From Flavobacteriaceae bacterium bin25 (GTDB lineage: Bacteria; Bacteroidota; Bacteroidia; Flavobacteriales; Flavobacteriaceae): 32,014 nt of DNA. The notes under the pieces were generated by a model that saw only the letters and a program-made list of their open reading frames with translations, made no database searches and was not told the DNA's origin. Of this stretch, positions 17,195-26,849 are shown piece after piece. Numbering within the stretch: the stretch's first letter is position 1; each line of letters begins with the position of its first letter. Made by a program: the position numbers and the translations under genes. The stretch lies in assembly GCA_002238525.1 (NCBI GenBank), contig MPMN01000035.1, positions 1-32,014 of the forward strand. The letters are read 5' to 3'.

Positions 17195-18355
17195 GTGAAA
17201 AATAAACTTAGACATACCATTGATTCTCTCAAGAACGATTTGAGATACTCAAGTAATCTCAAAAAATTTGTCCCCGCCGTCAATGCTTTTGATACCTTTT
17301 TGTTTGTGCCAAATGTTGTGACCAAATCAGGAGCACACATCCGAGATGCCGTTGATCTAAAAAGAACCATGATCACGGTCATCATTTCGCTGGTTCCAGC
17401 ACTTTTATTCGGTATGTGGAATACCGGCTTTCAGCATTACTCCCAGTTGGGTGAATCGGTTTCCTTATTTGAATCCTTTGGGTTTGGGTTCACCCGAATA
17501 TTTCCCATGATTGCCGTTTCGTATGCCGTTGGCCTTGCCATCGAATTCGGATTCGCAATCTACCGAGGTCATGAAGTAAACGAAGGATACCTGGTAACTG
17601 GATTGCTTATCCCCATGATCATGCCGGTCGATATACCCCTTTGGATGGTCGGAGTATCAGTAGCCTTCGCAGTGATTATAGCAAAAGAAGCTTTCGGCGG
17701 TACAGGAATGAATATCTTAAACCCAGCCCTCACTGCTCGTGCCTTTGCATTTTTTGCCTACCCCACATACATGTCAGGGGATAAAGTATGGGTTGCCGAT
17801 GCATCCACCATTGATGCGATTTCTGGGGAAACAATTTTGGGCACCTTGGCAGCCAATAACCCCAGTATTCAGTACAGCTGGTGGGATATGTTTGTCGGAG
17901 TTGTCCCAGGATCCATCGCCGAAACCTCAACGTTGATGGCCCTGATAGGAGCATTTATATTGATTTTTGCCGGTGTTGGTAGCTGGAGAATTATGCTGGG
18001 GTGTTTGATTGGTGGTGCCTTTACGGGGTTGATATTTAACCTCCTCGGGGTGAATGCCTTGATGTCATTTCCCTTTTATTTGCACCTGGTCGTTGGCGGA
18101 TTTGCTTTTGGAGTTGTTTTTATGGCCACAGATCCCGTTTCAGCAGCTCAGACAACAAAAGGAAAATGGATTTATGGTGTTTTAGTGGGAATTTTTTGTA
18201 TCTTGATAAGGGTCTTTAATCCGGCCTATCCAGAAGGAGTTATGCTGGCTATCTTGTTGATGAATGTTTTTGCACCAACAATAGATCATTATGTGGTCAG
18301 TGCCAACATAAGAAAAAGAAAGAGACGATGGCAATTAGCAAAAGCAAATGGGTAA
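17195..18355 (+). CDS. nqrB: Na+-translocating NADH:quinone reductase subunit B
   Basis: This 386-residue integral membrane subunit carries covalent FMN and riboflavin and takes part in sodium transport. The start is a GTG, followed by KNKLRHTIDSLKND. About ten hydrophobic segments follow, beginning TMITVIISLVPALLFGMW. FGGTGMNILNPALTARAFAFFAYP is strongly diagnostic of NqrB/RnfD. The segment PGSIAETSTLMAL (238-250) holds the Thr expected to carry phosphoester-linked FMN, an attachment made by ApbE, which is encoded downstream. Its last 8 bases overlap nqrC, suggesting translational coupling. Confidence 0.97.
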   Translation: MKNKLRHTIDSLKNDLRYSSNLKKFVPAVNAFDTFLFVPNVVTKSGAHIRDAVDLKRTMITVIISLVPALLFGMWNTGFQHYSQLGESVSLFESFGFGFTRIFPMIAVSYAVGLAIEFGFAIYRGHEVNEGYLVTGLLIPMIMPVDIPLWMVGVSVAFAVIIAKEAFGGTGMNILNPALTARAFAFFAYPTYMSGDKVWVADASTIDAISGETILGTLAANNPSIQYSWWDMFVGVVPGSIAETSTLMALIGAFILIFAGVGSWRIMLGCLIGGAFTGLIFNLLGVNALMSFPFYLHLVVGGFAFGVVFMATDPVSAAQTTKGKWIYGVLVGIFCILIRVFNPAYPEGVMLAILLMNVFAPTIDHYVVSANIRKRKRRWQLAKANG

Positions 18356-19070
18356 AGTAAATACAGAAACCAATTCTTATACCTTTTTCTTTGCCTCAGC
18401 GATGGTAGTTGTGGTGGCTGCAACATTAGCCTTTGCAGCTAGTTCATTAAAAGACAAACAAGATGTGAATATTCGTCAGGAAAAGATGCAGAATATTCTC
18501 TCAACTATTGGAATTGAAACTAGTAGACCAGAAGCTGAGATTCTCTATGATCAGTACATCATCGAACAACTTTCTCTCACTAAGGATGGACAGATCGACC
18601 AAGCAGTTGATGCGTTCCAAATCAATCTAGCTACTGAAATAAAAAAATCTGTAGACCAACAGAGATTTCCCCTATTTAAGGGAGTCGTAGAGGACGATAC
18701 GTATTATATAATTCCACTAAGGGGATCAGGACTATGGGATGCCATTTGGGGATATATCGCATTGAAGGATGATCGGAGAACCCTAAAAGGTGCTGTATTT
18801 GATCACCAAGCAGAAACAGCCGGGCTCGGTGCCGAAATAACCCAAACCTGGTTTATGGAACAATTTGATGACGAAGTGCTGTTTGACGAACAAGGAGAGT
18901 TCCAAGGGATCAAACTAACCAAAACAAATAATGATCCTGGCAATACCGACAAGTCCGATCACCAAGTCGATGCCATCTCTGGAGCTACCATCACAGGTGA
19001 TGGCCTAAGCGATATGATCACCGAACGAATGCAACACTATTTACCATACTTTAATAACCTAAATGAATAA
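18348..19070 (+). CDS. nqrC: Na+-translocating NADH:quinone reductase subunit C
   Basis: This 240-residue subunit has one N-terminal membrane helix (about 11-33) and a periplasmic FMN-binding domain. The flavinylation motif SGAT is at 211-214 in DAISGATITGDGL; Thr214 is the residue expected to receive FMN from ApbE. LRGSGLWDAIWGYIAL and ETAGLGAEI are typical of NqrC/RnfG. It overlaps nqrB by 8 bases and nqrD by 8 bases. Confidence 0.97.
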   Translation: MGKVNTETNSYTFFFASAMVVVVAATLAFAASSLKDKQDVNIRQEKMQNILSTIGIETSRPEAEILYDQYIIEQLSLTKDGQIDQAVDAFQINLATEIKKSVDQQRFPLFKGVVEDDTYYIIPLRGSGLWDAIWGYIALKDDRRTLKGAVFDHQAETAGLGAEITQTWFMEQFDDEVLFDEQGEFQGIKLTKTNNDPGNTDKSDHQVDAISGATITGDGLSDMITERMQHYLPYFNNLNE

Positions 19071-19743
19071 AAAACCCTACGTATTCTTTATAACTAAAAA
19101 TCTTAAACCCAAGTCTCTGCTTTCATCAGCCGATAGGAAACTCTTGGTTGATCCCCTGGATGATGATAATCCCATTACAGTCCAAGTGTTGGGCATATGT
19201 TCTGCCCTAGCTATTACAGTTCAATTAAGACCTGCTGTGGTTATGGCAATCTCTGTAGTTGGTGTAATGGCCGCAAGCAATGTAATCATATCCATCTTTA
19301 GAAATCTCATCCCTTCCCGAATCCGAATTATCGTGCAGCTAGTGGTAGTGGCTACTATGGTAATCCTGGTAGATCAAATTCTCCGCGCTTTTGCTTATGA
19401 TGTGAGTAAAGAACTCTCCATCTTCATCGGTTTGATCATCACCAATTGTATCGTCATGGGACGATTGGAGGCTTTTGCCCTAGGTAATGGAGTTTGGCGT
19501 TCCTTTCTCGACGGAGTTGGAAATGCCCTGGGTTATGGTTTGATTCTGATTATGGTCGCTTTCTTTAGAGAATTATTCGGTTCAGGAAATCTGATGGGAG
19601 TTCAGGTTATTCCTGATTCAATTTATATTCTGGGCTATGAAAATAACGGATTTATGCTATTTTCACCGATGGCCCTGATTACTGTGGGGATAATCATCTG
19701 GGTACAGCGATCTAGAAATAGAAAATTAGTAGAAGAATACTAA
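19063..19743 (+). CDS. nqrD: Na+-translocating NADH:quinone reductase subunit D
   Basis: This 226-residue membrane subunit has six predicted helices. Cys46 (LGICSALA) and Cys129 ([15 protein letters not shown]) correspond to the two conserved Cys that, with those of NqrE, hold the intramembrane iron-sulfur centre. It has roughly 17 more N-terminal residues than the Vibrio protein, judged from these Cys positions. [12 protein letters not shown] is also typical. It overlaps nqrC by 8 bases. Confidence 0.97.
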   Translation: MNKKPYVFFITKNLKPKSLLSSADRKLLVDPLDDDNPITVQVLGICSALAITVQLRPAVVMAISVVGVMAASNVIISIFRNLIPSRIRIIVQLVVVATMVILVDQILRAFAYDVSKELSIFIGLIITNCIVMGRLEAFALGNGVWRSFLDGVGNALGYGLILIMVAFFRELFGSGNLMGVQVIPDSIYILGYENNGFMLFSPMALITVGIIIWVQRSRNRKLVEEY

Positions 19744-19756
19744 AACAGCAATTCTT

Positions 19757-20377
19757 ATGATTGAACAATATGTCAATTTATTTGTTAAAAGCATTTTCAT
19801 TGAGAATATGGTGTTTGCCTATTTTTTGGGTATGTGCTCCTATCTGGCCGTTTCTAAAACAGTCAAGACCGCTGTAGGACTAGGTGCTGCAGTGATTTTT
19901 GTCTTGGGAATTACCGTACCCATAAATTATCTTTTGGATACCTATCTTCTGCAAGAAGGAGCACTAGCTTGGTTAGGACCGCAATATGCATCTCTTGATT
20001 TGAGCTTTTTGAGCTTTATCGTTTTTATTGCCGTGATTGCATCTATGGTTCAATTAGTTGAAATGATCGTAGAAAAATTTGCTCCAGCTCTTTATGGGGC
20101 TCTCGGTATTTTTCTTCCCCTAATCGCAGTGAATTGTGCCATTTTAGGAGGTTCCTTATTCATGCAACAAAAAGCCTTTATCTCGGTCTTTGAATCCGGT
20201 GTTTATGGTATTGGTTCAGGAGTAGGTTTCTTTCTGGCCATTTTGGCCATTGCTTCTATCAGAGAAAAGATTACCTATTCCAATATCCCAGACCCGCTTC
20301 GGGGACTAGGTATCACCTTTATTGTCACTGGCCTGATGGCTATCGGCTTTATGAGTTTTATGGGCGTCAAATTATAA
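19757..20377 (+). CDS. nqrE: Na+-translocating NADH:quinone reductase subunit E
   Basis: This 206-residue membrane subunit is a homologue of NqrD in inverted topology. Cys27 ([11 protein letters not shown]) and Cys127 ([11 protein letters not shown]) are the conserved iron-binding Cys. Six hydrophobic segments are evident, with [16 protein letters not shown] before the second Cys. It is 13 bases after nqrD and 10 before nqrF. Confidence 0.97.
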   Translation: MIEQYVNLFVKSIFIENMVFAYFLGMCSYLAVSKTVKTAVGLGAAVIFVLGITVPINYLLDTYLLQEGALAWLGPQYASLDLSFLSFIVFIAVIASMVQLVEMIVEKFAPALYGALGIFLPLIAVNCAILGGSLFMQQKAFISVFESGVYGIGSGVGFFLAILAIASIREKITYSNIPDPLRGLGITFIVTGLMAIGFMSFMGVKL

Positions 20378-20387
20378 ATAAACAACA

Positions 20388-21686
20388 ATGGACATTACTG
20401 TTATTCTAGCCAGTGTTCTGGTTTTTGCTTTTGTAGTCTTTTTACTCGTTGGAATGCTGTTGGTAGTCAAACAAAAAATGCTCCCTTCTGGACCCGTTCA
20501 GCTGGTTATCAATGACGAAAAAAATATAGAGGTTTCCTCCGGCAACACCCTTTTAACTACTCTTAGTAATGCCAAAATTTTTCTCCCCTCAGCCTGCGGA
20601 GGAGGAGGTACATGCGTCCAATGCCGATGTCAAATATTCGATGGAGGTGGAGAAATTCTCCCAACAGAAAAACCTCATTTTTCTCGAAAAGAAATCAGCG
20701 AAGGATGGCGCCTAGGTTGTCAGGTAAAAGTTAAAGAGGATATGAAAATCCAAGTTCCTGATGAAGTTTTTGGAATCAAAAAATGGAAAGCAGTAGTGAA
20801 AAGCAATTATAATGTGGCTTCTTTTATCAAAGAGCTAATTGTGGAAATCCCAGAAGAAATGAATTATAAAGCCGGCGGATATATACAATTGGAAGTTCCA
20901 AGATGTGAAATTGATTACCAGAACATTGATATTTCTGCTCATCCTCAGGAGCATCCAGAAGATAAAGAAAAGTTCCTTCTGGAATGGGACAAATTCAAAC
21001 TATGGGATTTGAAAATGAAAAATGCTTCAGAAGCAGAAAGAGCCTATTCTATGGCCTCATATCCTGCCGAAGGGCAAGAGATCATGCTCAATGTCCGCAT
21101 CGCGACTCCTCCTTTGGATACTTCCAGAGGTGCATGGAAACCTGTAAATCCTGGCATCGCTTCCTCCTATATTTTTAGTTTAAACCAAGGAGATACGGTA
21201 ACAATTTCTGGTCCTTTTGGAGAATTTTTTATCAATGAATCAGATGCTGAGATGCTCTATGTCGGTGGAGGTGCAGGAATGGCACCGATGCGTTCGCACC
21301 TTTATCATTTGTTTCGAACCCTTAAGACCAATCGAACAGTAACCTTTTGGTATGGAGGAAGATCCAAACGCGAATTATTCTATATTGAGCATTTTAGAGC
21401 TCTTGAGCGAGATTTTCCCAATTTTAAATTCTACGTAGCCCTTTCAGAGCCGACAGAAGAAGATAATTGGGTAGTAAAGGATTCCTTAGATGATGATAAA
21501 GGAGATGGCTTCATAGGATTTGTTCATCAAGTAGTTATTGATCATTATCTGTCAAAACATGAATCTCCAGAAGATATTGAGGTCTATTTTTGTGGACCCC
21601 CGCTGATGAATGTAGCAGTCCAAAAAATGGCTGAAGATTTTGGTGTGCCACAAGAAAATATTCGATTCGACGATTTCGGAGGCTAA
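20388..21686 (+). CDS. nqrF: Na+-translocating NADH:quinone reductase subunit F
   Basis: This 432-residue subunit is where NADH enters the complex. It has one N-terminal membrane helix (4-27), then a [2Fe-2S] ferredoxin domain with Cys70, Cys76, Cys79 and Cys111 (CGGGGTCVQC and RLGCQ), at the same numbering as I recall for the Vibrio protein. Next come an FAD-binding domain with RAYSMASYP and an NADH-binding domain with VGGGAGMAPMRSH, and the protein ends NIRFDDFGG as is usual. It is the last gene of the nqr operon; 256 bases follow before the next gene. Confidence 0.98.
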   Translation: MDITVILASVLVFAFVVFLLVGMLLVVKQKMLPSGPVQLVINDEKNIEVSSGNTLLTTLSNAKIFLPSACGGGGTCVQCRCQIFDGGGEILPTEKPHFSRKEISEGWRLGCQVKVKEDMKIQVPDEVFGIKKWKAVVKSNYNVASFIKELIVEIPEEMNYKAGGYIQLEVPRCEIDYQNIDISAHPQEHPEDKEKFLLEWDKFKLWDLKMKNASEAERAYSMASYPAEGQEIMLNVRIATPPLDTSRGAWKPVNPGIASSYIFSLNQGDTVTISGPFGEFFINESDAEMLYVGGGAGMAPMRSHLYHLFRTLKTNRTVTFWYGGRSKRELFYIEHFRALERDFPNFKFYVALSEPTEEDNWVVKDSLDDDKGDGFIGFVHQVVIDHYLSKHESPEDIEVYFCGPPLMNVAVQKMAEDFGVPQENIRFDDFGG

Positions 21687-21914
21687 TCCCAATACCCAAA
21701 CTATCCCTAATTTGAAGTTAGGACTGGGAATTCAGGTTTGTTATCAGGATACATTTTGGCTGGTTTTCAGTTGGTTGGGTTGGTCATCTTGAATTCTGTT
21801 CTGCTTGACTTAGATTCTTGAACTAGCTTTCATGGTATATTATGAAGATTATCCATTGGAGGATTTATCATTTCCAAAATCGAAATTATCTTGATAGTTT
21901 ATGGCAATTAAGAA

Positions 21915-21922
21915 TAACTTTG
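21915..21922 (+). promoter_or_regulatory. -7 box before the M16 peptidase gene
   Basis: TAACTTTG matches TAnnTTTG and ends 20 bases before the ATG; CTTG at 21890-21893, 21 bases upstream of the box, could serve as a -33 element. It is identical in sequence and nearly identical in spacing to the box before nqrA. Confidence 0.55.
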
Positions 21923-21942
21923 AAACACTCTAATTTAAAACG

Positions 21943-24879
21943 ATGAGAATTCTATCCACCATTCTATTGAGTCATTTGCTCTTTTTCAGCTTTTGCTCAA
22001 ATGAAAAATACACTTTCAAAACCACCTCTAAAGATGGTTACATCTACAGGTATGTGACTAATGACCCTACCAATACCCGAATTTATACCCTAGACAACGG
22101 ATTAACAGTCTATTTATCTGATTATAAGGCATCTCCAAGAGCCCAGGTATCCATCGCTGTCAAAGCTGGAGGAAAAAATGATCCATCAGAAAATACCGGT
22201 CTTGCACATTATTTGGAACACATGATGTTCAAAGGAACCAGTCACTTTGGAACCAAGGATTATCAAAAAGAAAAAATCTTATTGGACTCAATAGAAGTCT
22301 TTTTTGAGCAGTATGCAAAAATTGATGACAGTATAGAGAGAATAAAGCATTACGAAAAAATTGATGAGTTGTCATATCGGGCATCTGAATATGCTATTGC
22401 CAATGAATATGATAAGATGATTTCTGCCATAGGAGGTAAGTATTTGAATGCCTATACCACTCAAGATAGGACGGTTTACATCGTAGATGTTCCCTCGAAT
22501 GAACTAGGACGTCTCATTGAAATAGAGGGTTTGCGATTCAAAGAAATCATCAATAGGTTGTTTCATACTGAACTAGAAACGGTTTACGAAGAGAAAAATA
22601 GATCCTTAGATAACGATAATTGGAAGGTTTATGAAGCAATAAATTCTCTTTTATTTGAGCAACATCCCTATGGTACTCAAACAGTCATTGGTACCATAGA
22701 GCATCTCAAAAATCCTTCCATTACAGAGATAAAAAAATATTTTGAAACCTATTATAAGCCCAATAATGTTGCTATTTGCATAAGTGGAGACATCAAATAT
22801 AAAGAGGTGATGGAATCGATCGAATCGCATTTTGGACAATGGAAATCAAGCGCTGGTGTCCCAGATTGGAAACCCATAGAAGAAGATCCTATTGAGCATC
22901 CCAGGAAAACTACGGTCTATGGACCCGATGCCGAAAGAATTGACTTAGGTTTTAGATTTGATGGATATGGTAGCGATGATTATCTGAAATTGGTGCTCGT
23001 CGATATGTTGCTATCCAATGGGGAGGCTGGGTTTATAGACCTGAATCTCATTCAAGAACAAAAAGTACTTGGAGCCGGTTCTTATATCAGCGAAAGCAAC
23101 GATTACTCGGTGCATAGAATCTATGGAACCCCAAAGGAGGGACAAACCTTAGACCAAGTAAAGGAATTGCTGCTGGGAGAAATAGAAAAAATCAAAAAAG
23201 GTGCATTCGATCCCTGGCTTATAGAAGCGGTTATCAATGATTTAAAAAAATCTCAATTGGAGGATGATCAAAATGTCAATTTTGCTAATTATTATAGGAC
23301 AGATCAGATGGTGATGGCATTCACTAGCTCTACTCCCTGGACACATATGGTCAGCTTTTTTGATCGTTTGTCAGAAATCACCAAAGATGATTTGGTCGAA
23401 TTCGCCAATGCCCACTACACTGAAAACTATGCACTTGTATATAAACGTACGGGAACAGATCCCAATGCCAAGAAAGTAGTTAAGCCCTCAATTACAAAAG
23501 TCTTAACAAATACCGAAGAGCAATCATCGTTCTACCAGAATTTATTGGATAAAGAGGTGGGCAAAATCGAACCAAAATTTTTGGACTTTGAACAGGAGTT
23601 AGACTTTTATCAAATAGAAAATATAGAAGTAATCTCCAAAGAAAATGCAACCAATAATCTTTTTGAATTAACTTTTCTATTTGATTTCCATAAAAATCTT
23701 GATAAGAGAATCAGTCTTATTACCAATGATTTTTTAAATATCCTTGGTACTCCAAATTATACCCCCGAACAACTCCAAAAAGAATTTTATAGATTAGGTA
23801 GTAGCTATTGGGTATCAACTTCATCACAAGGAAATAGAACCTATATCACTCTTAGTGGACTGGATGAAAATTTCGAAGCCTCACTCAAACTATTTGAAGA
23901 ACTGCTGCAGCAACCTGTGGGGGACCAAGAAGCTTTGGATTTGCTCATTGAAAGGATTATAAAAGGGCGTGCCGATGCCAAAAAGGACAAAAACAGTGTA
24001 TTTAATCGTCTCCGAAATTATGCTATTTATGGTCCGGTAAATCCCCAAACCGACATTGTTTCCTCTGATGAATTAAAAAGTGTCACCATAGAAGAACTCA
24101 CCACATTGCTTACCGAGATGCCTCTTTATCCGCATCGGATACTATATTATGGTCCTTCAAAGGAAAACCAACTTTCTAAACTCCTCAAGACCCACCATCC
24201 TGGCGGAGCAGGTTCAAAAGAACTCAATGAACTAAAAGAATACCCCCAGCTAAGCTTTGATTCACCACAAGTTTATTGGACTCACTTCGACATGGTCCAG
24301 TCGGAAATTAATCTGATTGCCAAACTAGATTTATTTGACCACCGGAAGTCGCCTTCGTTAGAATTGTTCAATGAATACTTTTCGGCTTTAGTTTTTCAGG
24401 AAATCAGAGAAGCTCAAGGGCTTGCATATAGTGTTTCCTCATACTACAGTCAGGCTTCTATAGATCATCTCCATGATTATATGTATTCCTATGTGGGGAT
24501 CCAATCAGACAAACAGCCCGAGGCGTTATTTTCAGTTTTTAATCTAATCAATACGCCCATTTCATCAGTCCAAGGGTTCAATGTGGCAAAAGATGCCATA
24601 TTGAGCCAAATTGAAAGCCAGAGAATTTCCAATTCCGCAGTACTGGACAGCTACATCTCTCATCAAGATAGGGGACTTGAATCTGACCGCTGGGAATTGA
24701 TTTATCAGATGGTTAAAACAATGGCTTTTGAGGATCTCGTTGCTTTTCAGAAAGAAAATATTTCCAACAAACAGCACAACATTACTTTGATTGGAAACAA
24801 AGAGAATATCGATTTGGAAAATTTAGCCCAATATGGGAAGCCCACCCAATTGAGTCTCCAAGAGATATTCGGTTATTGA
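21943..24879 (+). CDS. M16-family zinc metallopeptidase, probable lipoprotein
   Basis: This 978-residue periplasmic or membrane-anchored protease has a lipoprotein-like signal ending FFSFC (Cys18). The inverted zinc motif HYLEH is at 89-93 (His89, Glu92, His93), and the third zinc ligand is in the downstream ETVYEEKNRSLD stretch. Two homologous halves of about 450 residues are present; the second lacks HxxEH, as in processing-peptidase-like M16 proteins with one catalytic and one structural half. The insert between the first two motif regions (DSIEVFFEQYAKID, charged and helical) is typical of the large bacterial M16 form. It lies between nqrF and apbE on the same strand; whether it acts on Nqr subunits is unknown, and it probably has its own promoter. 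Confidence 0.93.
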   Translation: MRILSTILLSHLLFFSFCSNEKYTFKTTSKDGYIYRYVTNDPTNTRIYTLDNGLTVYLSDYKASPRAQVSIAVKAGGKNDPSENTGLAHYLEHMMFKGTSHFGTKDYQKEKILLDSIEVFFEQYAKIDDSIERIKHYEKIDELSYRASEYAIANEYDKMISAIGGKYLNAYTTQDRTVYIVDVPSNELGRLIEIEGLRFKEIINRLFHTELETVYEEKNRSLDNDNWKVYEAINSLLFEQHPYGTQTVIGTIEHLKNPSITEIKKYFETYYKPNNVAICISGDIKYKEVMESIESHFGQWKSSAGVPDWKPIEEDPIEHPRKTTVYGPDAERIDLGFRFDGYGSDDYLKLVLVDMLLSNGEAGFIDLNLIQEQKVLGAGSYISESNDYSVHRIYGTPKEGQTLDQVKELLLGEIEKIKKGAFDPWLIEAVINDLKKSQLEDDQNVNFANYYRTDQMVMAFTSSTPWTHMVSFFDRLSEITKDDLVEFANAHYTENYALVYKRTGTDPNAKKVVKPSITKVLTNTEEQSSFYQNLLDKEVGKIEPKFLDFEQELDFYQIENIEVISKENATNNLFELTFLFDFHKNLDKRISLITNDFLNILGTPNYTPEQLQKEFYRLGSSYWVSTSSQGNRTYITLSGLDENFEASLKLFEELLQQPVGDQEALDLLIERIIKGRADAKKDKNSVFNRLRNYAIYGPVNPQTDIVSSDELKSVTIEELTTLLTEMPLYPHRILYYGPSKENQLSKLLKTHHPGGAGSKELNELKEYPQLSFDSPQVYWTHFDMVQSEINLIAKLDLFDHRKSPSLELFNEYFSALVFQEIREAQGLAYSVSSYYSQASIDHLHDYMYSYVGIQSDKQPEALFSVFNLINTPISSVQGFNVAKDAILSQIESQRISNSAVLDSYISHQDRGLESDRWELIYQMVKTMAFEDLVAFQKENISNKQHNITLIGNKENIDLENLAQYGKPTQLSLQEIFGY

Positions 24880-24978
24880 TGATGTTCTAAAGGAATTATA
24901 AAATCCACGAGAGCAATTTAATCTTGGTATAAACCATACATATTTTTTCTATCTCCATATTGTAAACAAATCTTTGAG

Positions 24979-26034
24979 ATGAATTTCTCTTCAATCCTTT
25001 ATAGTTCAATTTTTTACCCGACTTTACTAATTAAACATCTATGGAAATACATTTTTAAGTTCCTTTTCTGTCTATTGCTTTTTATAGGCTGTGCCAACCA
25101 TGACAAGCTGGAAGTATTGGAGGGGTATGCCCTAGGGACAAAATATCATGTAAAGTATGCTTCGAAGACGCTCAATTCTGAAAAAACAAGCAATGGGTTG
25201 GATTCGATTTTTTCGGTTATAAATAATTCCATGTCCACCTATTTACCTTCATCATTGATTTCTAGGTTCAATAGGGATAATACCTCCCTAAGAGTTGATG
25301 AGCATTTTGAGACAGTTTTTCGGGTTTCAGAAGAAATTTGGACCAAAACAGATGGATATTTTGATCCCACAGTAGGGCCATTAGTTGATGCTTATGGGTT
25401 TGGTTCCGATGGATATGTGCCAATCAACTATGAGCATTTAGACTCCTTAAAACGATTCATTGGTTTAGATAAAGTAAAACTTGAAAATAAAGTACTCACC
25501 AAGCAGTATGCCGAAGTTTCGTTAGATTTTAATGCCATTGCTAAGGGATATGCCATAGATCTAATCGGGTTATACTTCACCAACAAAAAGACGGATAATT
25601 TTCTCATTGAAATAGGCGGTGAAGTATTGGTGAGAGGACACAACCCAGAATCCAATAAACCCTGGAGTATAGGCATTGAAAATCCCATTGTGGATTCTCT
25701 TCCAAAAATTTTGAGGGTAGTTGAATTGAAGGACAAGGCTCAAGCTACTTCTGGGAATTATAGAAAATTTCTTATAGACTCCTTAACTGGAGAAGAATAC
25801 ACTCATATTGTAAATCCCATCACAGGTGAATTAAAACCTTCGAATTTATTGAGTGTATCGGTTACTGCAAATACTTGCATAAAAGCTGACGCGTTAGCGA
25901 CTGCCTTGATGGTTATGCCGATCGATAAAGGCAAGGAATTGGTAGCCAATGAGGATGATGTTGAAGCCCTATGGATTCTCTCGGGAGAAGATAACCAAAC
26001 CATATTGCATCAAAGCACGGGTTTTGGAAAATAA
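24979..26034 (+). CDS. apbE: FAD:protein FMN transferase ApbE, lipoprotein
   Basis: This 351-residue protein transfers FMN from FAD to Thr residues of NqrB and NqrC on the outer face of the inner membrane. The signal segment is long (1-37) and ends in lipobox FIGC (Cys38); no better in-frame start is visible, so the long N-terminus stands. Core motifs are YALGTKYHVKY, MSTYLPSSLISRFN, TDGYFDPTVGPLVDAYGFG, LDFNAIAKGYAID, IEIGGEVLVRG, HIVNPITGE and the metal-site KADALATALMVM. Its proximity to the full nqr operon (3.3 kb downstream, same strand) makes Nqr its likely client. A 99-base spacer separates it from the M16 gene, so it may be read with it or alone. Confidence 0.96.
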   Translation: MNFSSILYSSIFYPTLLIKHLWKYIFKFLFCLLLFIGCANHDKLEVLEGYALGTKYHVKYASKTLNSEKTSNGLDSIFSVINNSMSTYLPSSLISRFNRDNTSLRVDEHFETVFRVSEEIWTKTDGYFDPTVGPLVDAYGFGSDGYVPINYEHLDSLKRFIGLDKVKLENKVLTKQYAEVSLDFNAIAKGYAIDLIGLYFTNKKTDNFLIEIGGEVLVRGHNPESNKPWSIGIENPIVDSLPKILRVVELKDKAQATSGNYRKFLIDSLTGEEYTHIVNPITGELKPSNLLSVSVTANTCIKADALATALMVMPIDKGKELVANEDDVEALWILSGEDNQTILHQSTGFGK

Positions 26035-26086
26035 TCGTCCTATACGATTCCATTTCAAATTGTTTTTGAATTATTGAATGACCTTC

Positions 26087-26845
26087 TTAGTGCTTTTTGG
26101 CTACTGGAATGAGTTCATTTCTATTGATTCGGAAAATTTCTTGTTCTTTTTTACTCAAATTCTTTCCATAAGGAATTAATTCTACTTCAAATCCCACCCG
26201 CTCTAGTCGATTTTTATAGTCAAGTCCATAGATGCGCACATGATCGTATTGTCCAAAATGTATTTTTCTTAGTTTTTTTGACTTGATTTCGGAATTTTCA
26301 TAGGTTTTGGTCCGGGCTAGACTCAGAGGAACCATAGCAATTAATTCTCCTTTAAATTTTAATATCCTAAAAAGTTCTTTGATGGCACGATAATCATCTT
26401 GAATATGTTCCAAAACATGATTACAAATCACGAGATCAAAAGACTCATCTTTGAAAGGCAAATCATAAATATTGGCTTTTATGTCTACAAGAGGGCTTTC
26501 TAAATCTGTAGTAATGTAATCCCAGTTGTTTAACCTCTTGAATTGTCTCAATAAGGGCTGTGCTGGTGCAAAGTGCAAAACCTTTAGTTTTCTTTTTAAG
26601 AGATTGGTACCATCCCGCAAATAAAGCCATAGCAATCGATGGCGTTCTAAAGATAAGGTGCCTGGACAGAGGGCATTTTTTCTAAAATTTTTTCCATATC
26701 CATAGACCAAAAAAGTTCGATAGCTACTAGAATCAATTGGATCAATATAGTTACTACCCCTATAAATAATCCTTAAAATGGGGCGAATAATCTGTCCTAT
26801 CTTTAAGAGAAATACTCTTGGGAAAACATACAGAATCCACCTCAC
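26087..26845 (-). CDS. Class I SAM-dependent methyltransferase
   Basis: This 252-residue cytosolic or membrane-associated protein belongs to the Methyltransf_11 type. The motif I region reads KVLHFAPAQPLLRQF rather than a glycine-rich loop. Downstream motifs are regular: DYITTDLESPLVDIKANIYDLPF, FDLVICNHVLEHIQDD, and ILKFKGELIAMVP. The first 25 residues are hydrophobic and basic, which could be a membrane-proximal helix. It is the last gene of an operon (gpmI, thioredoxin-fold, map, this), 4 bases from map. The substrate cannot be inferred from the sequence. Confidence 0.88.
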   Translation of the reverse strand: MRWILYVFPRVFLLKIGQIIRPILRIIYRGSNYIDPIDSSSYRTFLVYGYGKNFRKNALCPGTLSLERHRLLWLYLRDGTNLLKRKLKVLHFAPAQPLLRQFKRLNNWDYITTDLESPLVDIKANIYDLPFKDESFDLVICNHVLEHIQDDYRAIKELFRILKFKGELIAMVPLSLARTKTYENSEIKSKKLRKIHFGQYDHVRIYGLDYKNRLERVGFEVELIPYGKNLSKKEQEIFRINRNELIPVAKKH

Positions 26846-26849
26846 ATGA

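Noticed and set aside
21687-21729. Possible terminator after nqrF
   Set aside because: Two nested 5-bp matches (TCCCA/TGGGA and CCTAA/TTAGG) are interrupted by 14 bases and lack a T run, so the structure is too weak to call.
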